From assembly GCF_029626235.1 (NCBI RefSeq), contig NZ_JARUBO010000005.1:1644501-1708500 (forward strand): a DNA stretch of 64,000 nt, given 5' to 3'. Position 1 is the first letter of the stretch. Each line of letters starts with the position of its first letter. The notes under the pieces were generated by a model. That model did not search any database and had not been told where the DNA came from. It saw only the letters and a program-made list of their open reading frames with translations. This DNA comes from Micromonospora sp. WMMD1120. GTDB lineage: Bacteria; Actinomycetota; Actinomycetes; Mycobacteriales; Micromonosporaceae. Below are positions 53,721 through 62,449 of this stretch, piece by piece. Position numbers and translations under genes: made by a program.

Positions 53721-54721
53721 CGCACCCTCACCCTCGGGTCGATGAAGCTGTAGGAGAGGTCGACCAGCAGGTTCACCAGCACGTACACCACCGCGATGAT
53801 CAGGATGAAGCCCATCAGCACCGGATAGTCGCGCTGGCCGATGGCCTCGGCGACGAACGCTCCGATGCCGCTGAAGGCGAAGACGGTCTCGGTCAGCACG
53901 GCGCCGGAGAGCAGGCCACCGGCGAGCAGGCCGATCGAGGTGGCCACCGGCAGCATCGCGTTGCGCAGCACGTGGCGGCGGCGGACCGTCTGCTCGGTCA
54001 GGCCCTTCGCCTCGGCGGTGCGGACGAAGTCCTCGTTGAGGACCTCCAGCACGCTCGCCCGGGTGATCCGCACGATGATCGCCAGCGGAATGCTGGCCAG
54101 CGCGATGGCCGGCAGCACCAGGTGCCAGAGCGCGTCGGCCGCGGCGTCCCACTCACGGGTCATCAACCCGTCGAGGACGAAGAAGTTGGTGATCCGGGTC
54201 GCTCCGAGCGTCGGGTCCTGCCGACCACTGGACGGGAACCAGTGCAGGTTCTCCGAGAAGATCGCCTTGAGCACGTAGCCCAGGAAGAAGACCGGGATGC
54301 AGATGCCGATCAGCGAGCCGCCGACCGACGCGTGGTCCAGGAATCGGCCGCGCCGACGGGCGGCCAGGTAACCCAGCGGGATGCCGACCCCGATCGCGAT
54401 GATCATCGCAGTGATGGTCAGCTCGACGGTGCCGGGGAAGCGCTCGATGAACTCCGTGGTGACCGCCCGCTTGGTGGAGGTCGAGGTGCCCAGATCGAGT
54501 TTGATCATCCGACGGACGAACCGGCCGTACTGGACCAGGATGGGCTCGTCGAGCCCCATGTTGCGGCGGATGGCGGCACGCATCTCCGGCGTGCCGCGCT
54601 CGCCGAGGATGGCGGTCTCGGGGCCGCCGGGAAGCCGGCGGAGCCAGATGAAGAGCAGGAGGGAGAGCCCGAACAGCGTGGGTATCAGCTGAAGCAGGCG
54701 TCTGACGATGAACCGGAACAC
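53717..54721 (-). CDS. Peptide ABC transporter permease (OppB/DppB type)
   Basis: This 334-aa protein starts with GTG 54719-54721, with GAGG 6 nt upstream. The first helix is RRLLQLIPTLFGLSLLLFIW. The OppB-type outer loop (PETAILGERGTPEMRAAIRR, NMGLDEPILVQYGRF) and the EAA loop (RTAEAKGLTEQTVRRRHVLR) are typical. The length is normal, with six helices. It forms the membrane channel with the OppC-type protein. An intergenic hairpin separates it from the substrate-binding gene and probably lowers its transcription relative to that gene. Confidence 0.95.
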   Translation of the reverse strand: MFRFIVRRLLQLIPTLFGLSLLLFIWLRRLPGGPETAILGERGTPEMRAAIRRNMGLDEPILVQYGRFVRRMIKLDLGTSTSTKRAVTTEFIERFPGTVELTITAMIIAIGVGIPLGYLAARRRGRFLDHASVGGSLIGICIPVFFLGYVLKAIFSENLHWFPSSGRQDPTLGATRITNFFVLDGLMTREWDAAADALWHLVLPAIALASIPLAIIVRITRASVLEVLNEDFVRTAEAKGLTEQTVRRRHVLRNAMLPVATSIGLLAGGLLSGAVLTETVFAFSGIGAFVAEAIGQRDYPVLMGFILIIAVVYVLVNLLVDLSYSFIDPRVRVR

Positions 54722-54748
54722 GGCGGCCTCGAAGGGGTGCGGAGGGTT

Positions 54749-54780
54749 GCGGGCGGGCGCTGTGGACAGCGCCCGCCCGC
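54749..54780 (-). terminator. Intra-operon hairpin after the binding-protein gene
   Basis: GCGGGCGGGCGCTGT (54749-54763) and its perfect complement (54766-54780) form a 15-bp stem just after the binding-protein stop. It probably acts as a partial terminator or 3' stabiliser giving excess binding protein. Confidence 0.75.
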
Positions 54781-54805
54781 GTTCCTTGCTGCGTCAGATC
54801 AGGAC

Positions 54806-56467
54806 TTACTTGAACTCGGCGGTGGCGTACCGCTCGTCGGTGACCGGGCTGGCCTTGACGCCGGTCACGTCCTTGCCGAACACGATCGCCGGGGGCGAGT
54901 GCGAGATCGGCACACCGGGCAGGAAGTCCATCACGGACTTGTTCAGGGCCTTGTACTTCTCCGTCCGGGCCGCGATGTCGGCGGTGGTGTCCGCGTCCTT
55001 GAACTGGTCGAACAGGGCCTTGTTGTTGAAGCCCCACTCGTCCTTCGGCCGGTCGAAGAAGGTGCCGATGAAGTTGTAGGCGTCGCCGTAGTCACCGGTC
55101 CAGCCCAGGAAGTGGATGTCGTGCTTGCTGCCCGACGTGGTGGCGTTCAGGTAGTCCGGGCTCCACTTCAGCGGGATCGCCTCGACGGTGATGCCGACGG
55201 CCTTGAGGTCCGCCGAGAGCAGCTCGAAGATGTCCTTCGGGTTCGGCATGTACGGCCGGGTGACCTCGGTCGGGTAGTGGAACTTCAGCGTCAGGTTCGA
55301 CGCGCCCGCCTCGGCCAGCAGCGCCTTCGCCTTGGCCGGGTCGTAGCTGTACTTGGTGACGTCACCGTTCCAGCCCTCGACGGTGTCCGGCATGAAGTTG
55401 TCGGCGACCTTCGCGCCCGGCGGCAGCTTGGAGGTGACCAGCTGCTGACGGTTCAGGGCGTACGCGATGGCCTGCCGTACGCGGATGTCGGCGAGCTTCG
55501 GGTTGCCCTTCTGGTTGATCGCCAGGTAGAGCACGTTGAACGCCGGGCGGGTGAGCACGTTGAAGCCCTCGGACTTCAGCGGCTCGACGTCGGCCGGGCC
55601 GACCAGGTCGTAGCCCTGGATGTCACCGGAGCGCAGCGCCTGCTTGCGGGCGTTCTCGTCCGAGATCGTCTTGAAGATGAGGGTCTTCAGCTTGGCCTTG
55701 GCGCCCGCGTAGTCGTCGTTGCGCTCCAGGGTCAGCGTCTTGTTGGCGACGTCCCAGGACTTGAACTTGAACGGGCCGGTGCCGGTCGGGTGCGCCGTCG
55801 CGTACGCCGGGTACTTGATGTCCTCGGCGGTACCGCCCACGTTGCTGGCGTCGAACTCCTGCAGCGCCTTCGGGCTGTGCATGCCGAACGAGGGGAGCAT
55901 CAGCGCGGCCGGCACCTTGCTGGAGACCCGGGTGAAGGACAGGTCCACAGTGGTGGCGTCCTTGGCGGCGCAGGACTTGAAGAGGCTCGGCGGCAGCTCC
56001 GCGTTCTCGTTCTTGGCGAAGCCGCCCATGACGTCCTGCCAGTACGCGGTCACGTCCGGGCTCTGCATGAGGCCCTTGGCGTTGTACCAGCGGTCGAAGT
56101 TGGCGCAGACGGCCTCGGCGTTGAAGTCGGTCCCGTCGTGGAACTTCACTCCGGAGCGGAGCTTGAAGGTCCAGGTGGTGCCGGCGGCGTCCGGCGTCCA
56201 GGACTCGGCCAGCCCGGGGCTGATCTTCGTGCCACCCTCCTCCGGCCGAACCAGGGTCTCGAAGACCTGACGCGCCACGCGCAGCGACTCACCGTCGCTG
56301 GCGAAGCTCGGGTCGAGCACCTTCGGGTCTCCGGCGACGCCGAAGACGAGGGTGTCCTTCTTGCTATCACCGGATTTGTCGCCGCGGTTGCTCTCGGCGC
56401 AGCCTGCTACCGCGAGGGCCGCGACCGCGACGGCCGCGATGGCGACCTTCGGCCTGGGTGCACGCAT
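54806..56467 (-). CDS. Peptide ABC transporter substrate-binding lipoprotein (OppA/DppA type)
   Basis: This 553-aa protein begins at ATG 56465-56467, with GAGGTGAAG 6 nt upstream. The signal (VAIAAVAVAALAVAGC) ends in a lipobox with Cys near residue 23. The mature protein is an SBP_bac_5 (cluster C) domain: VFETLVRPEEGG, LAESWTPDAAGTTWTFKLRS and GVKFHDGTDFNAEAV give the family signature. It captures peptides outside the membrane and delivers them to the OppBC-type channel. It is the first gene of the operon; two small palindromes lie in its upstream region. Confidence 0.95.
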   Translation of the reverse strand: MRAPRPKVAIAAVAVAALAVAGCAESNRGDKSGDSKKDTLVFGVAGDPKVLDPSFASDGESLRVARQVFETLVRPEEGGTKISPGLAESWTPDAAGTTWTFKLRSGVKFHDGTDFNAEAVCANFDRWYNAKGLMQSPDVTAYWQDVMGGFAKNENAELPPSLFKSCAAKDATTVDLSFTRVSSKVPAALMLPSFGMHSPKALQEFDASNVGGTAEDIKYPAYATAHPTGTGPFKFKSWDVANKTLTLERNDDYAGAKAKLKTLIFKTISDENARKQALRSGDIQGYDLVGPADVEPLKSEGFNVLTRPAFNVLYLAINQKGNPKLADIRVRQAIAYALNRQQLVTSKLPPGAKVADNFMPDTVEGWNGDVTKYSYDPAKAKALLAEAGASNLTLKFHYPTEVTRPYMPNPKDIFELLSADLKAVGITVEAIPLKWSPDYLNATTSGSKHDIHFLGWTGDYGDAYNFIGTFFDRPKDEWGFNNKALFDQFKDADTTADIAARTEKYKALNKSVMDFLPGVPISHSPPAIVFGKDVTGVKASPVTDERYATAEFK

Positions 56468-56594
56468 GTGTGCTTCACCTCGTCCTTGGGGGTACGGACA
56501 ACGTGGTGACAGGGGTCACCGATGGCGGTGACCATAGCTCTCGCGATGTCCACCCGGAAACCGCCGGGTGGATGGTTGGTATCGGATCGTGCCT

Positions 56595-56621
56595 CAAACG
56601 TCGTTTGGCTTTCGATTCGAA
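56595..56621. promoter_or_regulatory. Two adjacent palindromes upstream of the opp operon
   Basis: CAAACGTCGTTTG (56595-56607, 6-1-6) and TTCGATTCGAA (56611-56621, 5-1-5) lie 130-150 bp upstream of the binding-protein start in an AT-richer patch. They could be operators. The rest of the 312-bp gap holds the recR terminator and nothing else recognisable. Confidence 0.35.
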
Positions 56622-56731
56622 GGCAAACGGCCCTTCAAACCGATCAATCCGCACCCGCGATGCCAAACTGTTACGTCGAACAGCCCCGATGAGGGATCAA
56701 GTGTCAGATCAATTCCGGGCAGTGACGACGC

Positions 56732-56763
56732 GATGGCCGGCACCCACGAGGATGCCGGCCATC
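56732..56763 (-). terminator. Terminator of recR
   Basis: GATGGCCGGCA (56732-56742) pairs with TGCCGGCCATC (56753-56763) around a 10-nt loop, 16 nt after the recR stop on the minus strand. Confidence 0.7.
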
Positions 56764-56779
56764 GGTTGCAGACAAGGGA

Positions 56780-57373
56780 TCAGACCGCGCGGCGGCCCTC
56801 GAAGGCCCGGCCCAGGGTGATCTCGTCGGCGTACTCCAGGTCGCCGCCGACCGGCAGCCCACTGGCCAGCCGGGTCACCGAGATGCCCATCGGCTTCACC
56901 ATCAGCGCCAGGTAGGTGGCTGTCGCCTCGCCCTCGGTGTTCGGGTCGGTGGCCAGGATCAACTCCCGCACCCCACCGCCGCCGAGCCGGATCAGCAGCT
57001 CCCGGATGCGCAGATTGTCCGGGCCGATCCCCTCCAGCGGATTGATCGCGCCGCCCAGCACGTGATAGCGGCCCCGGAACTCACCCGTCCGCTCGATCGC
57101 CACCACGTCCTTGGGCTCCTCCACCACGCACAGCACCTCGTCGGTGCGGCGCGGGTCGCGGCAGATCCGGCACTGCTCGGACTCGGCGACGTTGTAGCAG
57201 GTGGTGCAGAACCGCACCAGCTCCTTGACCTTGCGCAGCGCGCCGGCCAGCCGGTTGACGTCGGCCGGGTCCGCCGACAGGACGTGGAACGCGATCCGCT
57301 GGGCGCTCTTCGGACCCACGCCCGGCAGCCGACCCAGCTCGTCGATCAGATCCTGGATGGCACCCTCGTACAT
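56780..57373 (-). CDS. recR: Recombination mediator RecR
   Basis: This 197-aa protein has the normal length and all the RecR parts: the N-terminal helix-hairpin-helix ([20 protein letters not shown]), a four-Cys zinc finger ([17 protein letters not shown]) and a Toprim domain ([18 protein letters not shown] to [14 protein letters not shown]). The C-terminal part, [20 protein letters not shown], carries the Walker B-like end. It loads RecA on gapped DNA with RecO/RecF. It follows ybaB after 8 nt, a classical pair that lies downstream of dnaX in many bacteria. ATG 57371-57373 is the start. Confidence 0.97.
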   Translation of the reverse strand: MYEGAIQDLIDELGRLPGVGPKSAQRIAFHVLSADPADVNRLAGALRKVKELVRFCTTCYNVAESEQCRICRDPRRTDEVLCVVEEPKDVVAIERTGEFRGRYHVLGGAINPLEGIGPDNLRIRELLIRLGGGGVRELILATDPNTEGEATATYLALMVKPMGISVTRLASGLPVGGDLEYADEITLGRAFEGRRAV

Positions 57374-57381
57374 CTGTTGGC

Positions 57382-57714
57382 TCAGAAACCGGGCAGGCCG
57401 AGGCCGCCCATGCCACCGGCGACCGGGCCCATCTTGCGCTCGGTCAGCTCCCGGGCCGCCTCGGCGGCGTTGTGCACCGCCGCGACGACCAGGTCCTCGA
57501 GCGTCTCCACGTCGTCCGGGTCGACGGCCTTCGGGTCGATCTTGATGGCCTTCAGCTCGCCGGCGCCGGAGACGGTAGCGGTGACCAACCCGCCACCGGC
57601 GGTGCCGGTCAGCTCGGCCTCGGCCAGCTCGGCCTGGGCGGCGGCGATCTGCTGCTGCATCTTCTGCGCCTGCTTCAGCATCTGCTGCATGTTGGGCTGT
57701 CCACCTGGGCGCAC
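57382..57714 (-). CDS. YbaB/EbfC nucleoid-associated protein
   Basis: This 110-aa protein starts with GTG 57712-57714, with AAGGAG 7 nt upstream. It has the Gln/Met-rich N-terminal helix ([20 protein letters not shown]), the [20 protein letters not shown] sheet and a [17 protein letters not shown] helix, then a Gly-rich tail. YbaB proteins are dimeric DNA-binding proteins linked to recR and dnaX. Here the usual dnaX-ybaB-recR order is kept, but a divergently oriented membrane gene lies between dnaX and ybaB. Confidence 0.94.
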   Translation of the reverse strand: MRPGGQPNMQQMLKQAQKMQQQIAAAQAELAEAELTGTAGGGLVTATVSGAGELKAIKIDPKAVDPDDVETLEDLVVAAVHNAAEAARELTERKMGPVAGGMGGLGLPGF

Positions 57715-57903
57715 GGGATGGCTCCTTCTCGCACTCGTCTGCTCGACCGCCGATCAGCCTATCCGCTGGGACCGACCCCGCCCCGCCCGGTGCGTCCGAC
57801 CACGCCGGGGCCGGACCGCAGTGTCCGGGTACGGCTACCCCTACCCGAATCGGGCGGCTGCTGGTAGTGCGCCGGAGCCCGCCGCACTGGTCTGCTCGAC
57901 GGT

Positions 57904-58581
57904 ATGAACCTCAACCCCACCGGCCGGGTCGGCGCGCTGTGCTGGGTCGCGGCCGTACCTCTCTTCCTCGCCGCCAGCCTCGTCACCGGCCTGCGGTGGC
58001 GCGAGCCGACCTACAGCTGGGCCGTCCACAACATCAGCGACCTCGGCAACGCCCACTGCGGCGTCTGGGACACCACCCGACCCCGCTACGTGTGCTCGCC
58101 CTGGCACCCGCTGATGAACGCCGCGACACTGGCCACCGCCGTGCTGCTCGCCGCCGGGCTCCTGCTGACCTGGCGGCTCCTCGGTCGCGGAGGGGTGGTG
58201 CGCACGGCGCAGACCCTCCTGCTGGCGGCCACCGGTGGTCTCGCCCTGGTCGCCCTCTACCCGGCCGACGTCGACGAGAACCGGCACGTCCTCGGCGCAC
58301 TACTGATCATGGGCGTGGGGAACGTCGGCCTGCTGCTCGCCGGCTTCGCGCCGCGCACCACCACGCTCGGCCGGTGGCGACCGCTCACCCTCAGCGCCGG
58401 GCTCGTCGCGCTGACCGGGACGGTGCTGTTCTTCGCCCAGCAGGGCCTCGGTCTCGGGGTCGGCGGCATGGAACGGGTCGCGGTGCTGCCCTTCCCGATC
58501 TGGGCCTGCTGCCTCGGCGTCCTGCTCGCCGAGAGGCCGGCCTGCCACCGGGGTCGCGCCCGGTCGATGGTGCCGAACTAA
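57904..58581 (+). CDS. DUF998-like membrane protein
   Basis: This 225-aa protein has six hydrophobic segments ([52 protein letters not shown] and others). The outer loop [20 protein letters not shown], with paired Cys and [10 protein letters not shown], matches the DUF998/Frag1-like group. Such proteins are of unknown function. The gene reads opposite to the dnaX-ybaB-recR genes and its stop overlaps the dnaX stop (58578-58581), so it looks inserted into that conserved order. Confidence 0.75.
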   Translation: MNLNPTGRVGALCWVAAVPLFLAASLVTGLRWREPTYSWAVHNISDLGNAHCGVWDTTRPRYVCSPWHPLMNAATLATAVLLAAGLLLTWRLLGRGGVVRTAQTLLLAATGGLALVALYPADVDENRHVLGALLIMGVGNVGLLLAGFAPRTTTLGRWRPLTLSAGLVALTGTVLFFAQQGLGLGVGGMERVAVLPFPIWACCLGVLLAERPACHRGRARSMVPN

Positions 58582-61286
58582 CGAGCGTCGACCTCGTTGA
58601 TCTTCTCGGCGCCGAAGGTCTCCCGGAGCAGCCGCACCGCCTGCTCCTCGCTGGACTCCCGGGCGGTCTTCTCGTCGATGACCTCGTCCAACGGCTCGTC
58701 GCCCGGGTCGAAACCCTCGTAGGCAGGTGTCGCCGCCACGGCGGCGCCACCGGGCCGACCACCGCGCGGGCCGTCGAAGTCCGGGTCGTAGGGCGGCTCG
58801 CCGGCCCACTCGGCGTCCGCGATGGGCCGGGCTGCCGCTCCGGTACGCGCACCGCGCCCCGCCGCCGCCGCGCGAGCCGCGGCGATGGCGCTGCTCACCG
58901 GTGCGCCACCGGCTGCCGCCGGCTGCCGGGCGGCAGGAGCGGGGTTGCCGCCGCCGCTGTGCGCGGCACTACCGTTCGTGCTGGTCGGCGTCGGCTCGGA
59001 GCCACCCGGACCCGGCTCGTTCCCGGCCGCCGTGCCGCCGGGGCGGGCGGCCTCCGGCCAGTCCTCGTCCTCCGTCGGCCGGGCGGCGGGGGCGCCGCCA
59101 CCCGGCCGCGCCGCCTCCGGCCAGTCGTCCTCGTCATCCGTCGCCGCCGGCGCGGGCCCCCGGCCGCCACCGGGACCGCTCGCCGCCGGCGCGGGCCCCC
59201 GGCCACCAACGGGACCGCTCGCCGCCGGCGCGGGCCCCCGGCCACCAACGGGACCGCTCGCCGCCGGCGCGGGCCCCCGGCCCTCAACGGGACCGCTCGC
59301 CGTCGGCGCGGCGACGGGGGAGCCGGACGCGGTCCTGGCTCCGGGCGCATCGGTCGAGCGGGGCGCGGTGGGCGGGGCGCTCGTCGGGCTGACCGGCGGC
59401 GGCGACGCGTCCGGAGCCGCCGGGCGGGTCGGCGTGCGCTGCGCCCCGGACGGCGCGACACCACCGCGCTCGCCGGCCACCTCGCACCGGATCTGCCAAC
59501 GCCCGCCCAACTCCTCGTAGAGCGCGTCGGTGAGCACGGCGGCGTGGTCGGCCATCATCTTGGCCAGCACCGTGGACTTCACCGTCAGCACCAGCAGGTC
59601 GCCGTCGAGTTCGCGGACCACCGCGTCACGCATCAGGGCGGCGATCCGCTTGTTGGTCCGGTTGACCTTGCCGACCACGTCGGGCCAGGCCCGGCGGACA
59701 GCCACCGCGTCCAGCGCGGCGGCCGGCGCACCCGGTCGGGGTGGCGCGGGCGTGGCCGGGTCGGGAAGCACCGCCGACGGCGGCACCACCCGGCGCGCGG
59801 CCGTCGAGCCGTCCGCCGAACCGGAGCCGGTCGAGCCCATGCCCGCCAGGCCGGCAGCCGACGCCGGAGTCGCCGACGCGCCGGGCGACGCCGGGATCGG
59901 CGAGTCGGCGGTGACCGAAGCACCCCGGACCGGAACACCCGAGGTCGGAGCGCCCGATACCGGGGACGCGGGCGGGTCGACGTCCCACGGCGGGGCGGAG
60001 GTCGGAGCGTTGGCGGGCTTCGGGGCTGCGGCAGCCGGGACCGGAGCGGCGTGCTGTGGGCGTACCCCCGGTGTGGCGGCGGTCGGCGCGGAGCCGGCGG
60101 CGGCCGACGGCGCGTCGGTGCCGGCCAGTGTGAGCCGACGTTCCATCCGCTCCAGGCGCTGGAGCAGGCCGCCGGTGGAGTCGTCCGCGCCGGGCAGCAG
60201 CATCCGGGCGCAGATCAGTTCCAGCAGCAGGCGGGGCGCCGTGGTGCCACGCATCTCCACCAGGCCGTCGTGCACGATGTCGGCGCAGCGGGAGAGCGTG
60301 CCCGGGCCGAGCTGCGCGGCCTGCGCGGCCATCCGCTCGATCTGGTCGGCCGGGCCGTCGATCAGGCCCTTCGCGGCGGCGTCCGGCACCTGCTGGAGGA
60401 CGATCAGGTCGCGCAGCCGCTCCAACAGGTCGGACGCGAACCGGCGCGGATCGTGCCCGGCCTCGGCCACCCGGTCCACGGTGGCGTACGCGGCGGCGCC
60501 GTCCCCGGCGGCCAACGCGTCGCACATCTCGTCGATCAGCGCCGAGTCGGTGACCCCGAGCAGGGCGGCGGCCCGCGCGTAGCTGACCCCCTCCGGGCCG
60601 GCGCCGGCGATGAGCTGGTCGAGCACGGAGAGGCTGTCCCGGGCGCTGCCACCACCCGCGCGGACGACCAGCGGGAACACCGCCGGCTCGACGGCGACGC
60701 CCTCCGCCTGGGTGAGCTGTTCGAGGTACGGGCGGAGCACCTTCGGCGGGATCAGCCGGAACGGGTAGTGGTGGGTCCGCGACCGGATCGTGCCGAGGAC
60801 CTTCTCCGGCTCGGTGGTGGCGAAGATGAACTTGACGTACTCCGGGGGCTCCTCGACCAGTTTGAGCAGGGCGTTGAAGCCCTGGGTCGAGACCATGTGC
60901 GCCTCGTCGATCACGTAGATCTTGAAGCGACTGTTGGCCGGCGCGAAGAAGGCGCGCTCGCGCAGCTCGCGGGCGTCGTCGACACCGCCGTGGCTGGCCG
61001 CGTCGATCTCGATCACGTCGATCGAGCCGGCGCCGTCGGTGGCCAGCGAGCGGCAGGACTCGCACTTGCCGCACGGCTCGGGGGTGGGGCCCTGCTCACA
61101 GTTGAGCGAGCGGGCCAGAATGCGGGCACTGGACGTCTTGCCGCAGCCGCGCGGGCCGGAGAAGAGGTAGGCGTGGTTGAGCCGCCCGCTGCGCAGCGCC
61201 TGCGACAACGGCTCGGTCACGTGCTCCTGGCCGATGACCTCAGCGAAGGTACGCGGCCGGTACTTGCGGTAGAGCGCCAGCGTCAC
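58578..61286 (-). CDS. dnaX: DNA polymerase III tau subunit
   Basis: This 902-aa protein starts with GTG 61284-61286, with GAGGAGG 9 nt upstream. The clamp-loader ATPase has Walker A GPRGCGKTS at 44-52, zinc Cys 63/72/75/78, DEAH at 127-130 and the SRC-like TIRSRTH. Domain III runs to about residue 370. A long disordered Ala/Pro/Gly linker follows, with 13-aa repeats and acidic DEDDWPEAA motifs. A tau C-terminal domain region lies near KVNRTNKRIAALMRDAVVRE. It is much longer than the roughly 580-aa mycobacterial protein because of the linker. It organises the replisome by loading the beta clamp. I see no slippery sequence for a gamma product. Confidence 0.95.
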   Translation of the reverse strand: MTLALYRKYRPRTFAEVIGQEHVTEPLSQALRSGRLNHAYLFSGPRGCGKTSSARILARSLNCEQGPTPEPCGKCESCRSLATDGAGSIDVIEIDAASHGGVDDARELRERAFFAPANSRFKIYVIDEAHMVSTQGFNALLKLVEEPPEYVKFIFATTEPEKVLGTIRSRTHHYPFRLIPPKVLRPYLEQLTQAEGVAVEPAVFPLVVRAGGGSARDSLSVLDQLIAGAGPEGVSYARAAALLGVTDSALIDEMCDALAAGDGAAAYATVDRVAEAGHDPRRFASDLLERLRDLIVLQQVPDAAAKGLIDGPADQIERMAAQAAQLGPGTLSRCADIVHDGLVEMRGTTAPRLLLELICARMLLPGADDSTGGLLQRLERMERRLTLAGTDAPSAAAGSAPTAATPGVRPQHAAPVPAAAAPKPANAPTSAPPWDVDPPASPVSGAPTSGVPVRGASVTADSPIPASPGASATPASAAGLAGMGSTGSGSADGSTAARRVVPPSAVLPDPATPAPPRPGAPAAALDAVAVRRAWPDVVGKVNRTNKRIAALMRDAVVRELDGDLLVLTVKSTVLAKMMADHAAVLTDALYEELGGRWQIRCEVAGERGGVAPSGAQRTPTRPAAPDASPPPVSPTSAPPTAPRSTDAPGARTASGSPVAAPTASGPVEGRGPAPAASGPVGGRGPAPAASGPVGGRGPAPAASGPGGGRGPAPAATDDEDDWPEAARPGGGAPAARPTEDEDWPEAARPGGTAAGNEPGPGGSEPTPTSTNGSAAHSGGGNPAPAARQPAAAGGAPVSSAIAAARAAAAGRGARTGAAARPIADAEWAGEPPYDPDFDGPRGGRPGGAAVAATPAYEGFDPGDEPLDEVIDEKTARESSEEQAVRLLRETFGAEKINEVDAR
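59150..59305. repeat. 39-bp tandem repeats in the dnaX linker
   Basis: About four 39-bp copies encode GRGPAPAASGPVG-type 13-aa units in the disordered linker of DnaX. The two central copies are nearly identical at the DNA level. Confidence 0.85.
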
Positions 61287-61460
61287 TCGTCCCGCCTCCT
61301 CTCGACCGAGCCATTCTGCGCCGGTCGGGCGCGGGTGACCACCCACCACCCCGGCCGGCTGAGTCGATCAACTCAGCTTCGTGAGAACCGGGGCATCCGC
61401 GCGCCCGGGAAGCCCCGACATCAGGGGAAGACGAGTGGATCAACCGGCCCACAGACAGAA

Positions 61461-61556
61461 AGGCCTCCCGTGCACCCGGCAGAGCTCGCTTATCCTTGCT
61501 GCCTTCCGGCCCTGGGGAGGTTCACGAGATACCGCCGCACGGGAGGTGCCGCCAAG
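61461..61556 (-). ncRNA. ffs: Signal recognition particle RNA, small bacterial type
   Basis: On the minus strand the apical region reads CCCCAGGGCCGGAAGGCAGC AAGG, the universally conserved SRP RNA domain IV with its GGAA tetraloop and asymmetric loop. The ends close by pairing GCACCTCCCGTGC with GCACGGGAGG, and TTTCT follows as terminator. It folds as a single hairpin of about 95 nt; the exact ends are estimated. It lies just upstream of dnaX on the same strand, a common arrangement. Confidence 0.9.
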
Positions 61557-61630
61557 CCTACCCGACCGCCGGTCGATCTTCGGGGGGTGGTGGGGTGGCC
61601 CGGCCGAGCGGGGCCTGTATCCTGGCTCGC

Positions 61631-61715
61631 GGAGGATTCGCCTAGAGGCCTAGGGCGCACGCTTGGAAAGCGTGTTGGGTTAACACCCTCACGAGTTCGA
61701 ATCTCGTATCCTCCG
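61631..61715 (+). tRNA. tRNA-Ser (anticodon GGA)
   Basis: An 85-nt class II tRNA. The acceptor strands are GGAGGAT (61631-61637) and ATCCTCC (61708-61714) with discriminator G. The anticodon stem CACGC/GCGTG encloses TTGGAAA, giving GGA, which reads TCC and TCT. The long variable arm (TTGGGTTAACACCCTC) is typical of serine. CCA is not encoded. Confidence 0.95.
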
Positions 61716-61737
61716 CTCGCCTGAGCAGCACGAACGA

Positions 61738-61769
61738 CAGGGCCGGCCCCGAAACGGGGACCGGCCCTG
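61738..61769. terminator. Terminator between tRNA-Ser and the pentapeptide gene
   Basis: CAGGGCCGGCCCC (61738-61750) pairs with GGGGACCGGCCCTG (61756-61769) with one bulged A and a short GAAA-type loop. It serves the tRNA and the convergent minus-strand operon. Confidence 0.75.
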
Positions 61770-61786
61770 AGTCGTCTGCGCGGGGG

Positions 61787-62449
61787 TCAGCCGACCACCT
61801 GGACGGCCTCCGCGCCCCGCGCCGAGAACCACGCCTCCAGCTCGGCGCCACCCACCGACCGGGTCGCCTCCTCGTCGACGAACACCGGCCCGACGACAGC
61901 GCCCTTGGCGCCCTCGAACTGGCAGCCGGCCATGCGGGCGTCGGTCAGCACCGTCGGCATTGTGGTGCTGCCCAGCGTGCACCAGCGCAGGCTGGCCAGC
62001 TCGAGGTTCGCGCCGCGCAGATCGGTCCGGTAGAGCTTCGCGGAGTTGAGGATGGCGTGACGGAGATCCGCCCCGGCCAGAACGGCGTCGTCGAGCTGCA
62101 CCGCGAACAGTCGCGCCGAACGGAAAACCGCCCGCTCGGCCGCGCAACCGACCAATTCCGCCTTGGCCAGGTCGGCGAAGGAGAAATCCGCTCCCGGCAC
62201 CTCGGCGTTGCTCAGGTTGGCGTCGCCGAGGTTGGCCTCCTCGAATCGCACGCCGGGCAACTGGGAATTGGCGAGATAGGCGCCGGCCAGGTCGAGCCGG
62301 CTGAGGTCCGCCCCGCGAAAATCGAGAAAATCACCCGACAGGTACGCCCCGGGGGACGCGTCGGCGAACCACTCCTCCAGCGCTTCCCGCGCGTCCGGGC
62401 TGTCCGGCCAGCGGAGCACGTCGCCGCTGGTCCGCTTGTACTTACTCAT
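61787..62449 (-). CDS. Pentapeptide-repeat protein, probable immunity factor
   Basis: This 220-aa protein begins at ATG 62447-62449, overlapping the toxin gene stop (ATGA). Residues about 45-180 contain many A(D/N)LXX-type pentapeptides, such as FRGADLSRLDLAGAYLANSQ and EEANLGDANLSNAEVPGADF, which build a right-handed quadrilateral helix. The N-terminal 40 residues (WPDSPDAREALEEWFADA) and a C-terminal helix cap the fold. There is no signal peptide, so it is cytosolic. In polymorphic toxin loci the gene directly after the toxin usually encodes immunity, and pentapeptide proteins are known in that role. Here the inference rests on translational coupling and position. Confidence 0.82.
   Translation of the reverse strand: MSKYKRTSGDVLRWPDSPDAREALEEWFADASPGAYLSGDFLDFRGADLSRLDLAGAYLANSQLPGVRFEEANLGDANLSNAEVPGADFSFADLAKAELVGCAAERAVFRSARLFAVQLDDAVLAGADLRHAILNSAKLYRTDLRGANLELASLRWCTLGSTTMPTVLTDARMAGCQFEGAKGAVVGPVFVDEEATRSVGGAELEAWFSARGAEAVQVVG

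Noticed and set aside
58578..61286. Programmed frameshift producing a gamma subunit from dnaX
   Set aside because: No A-rich slippery heptamer or suitable site was seen in this GC-rich gene.
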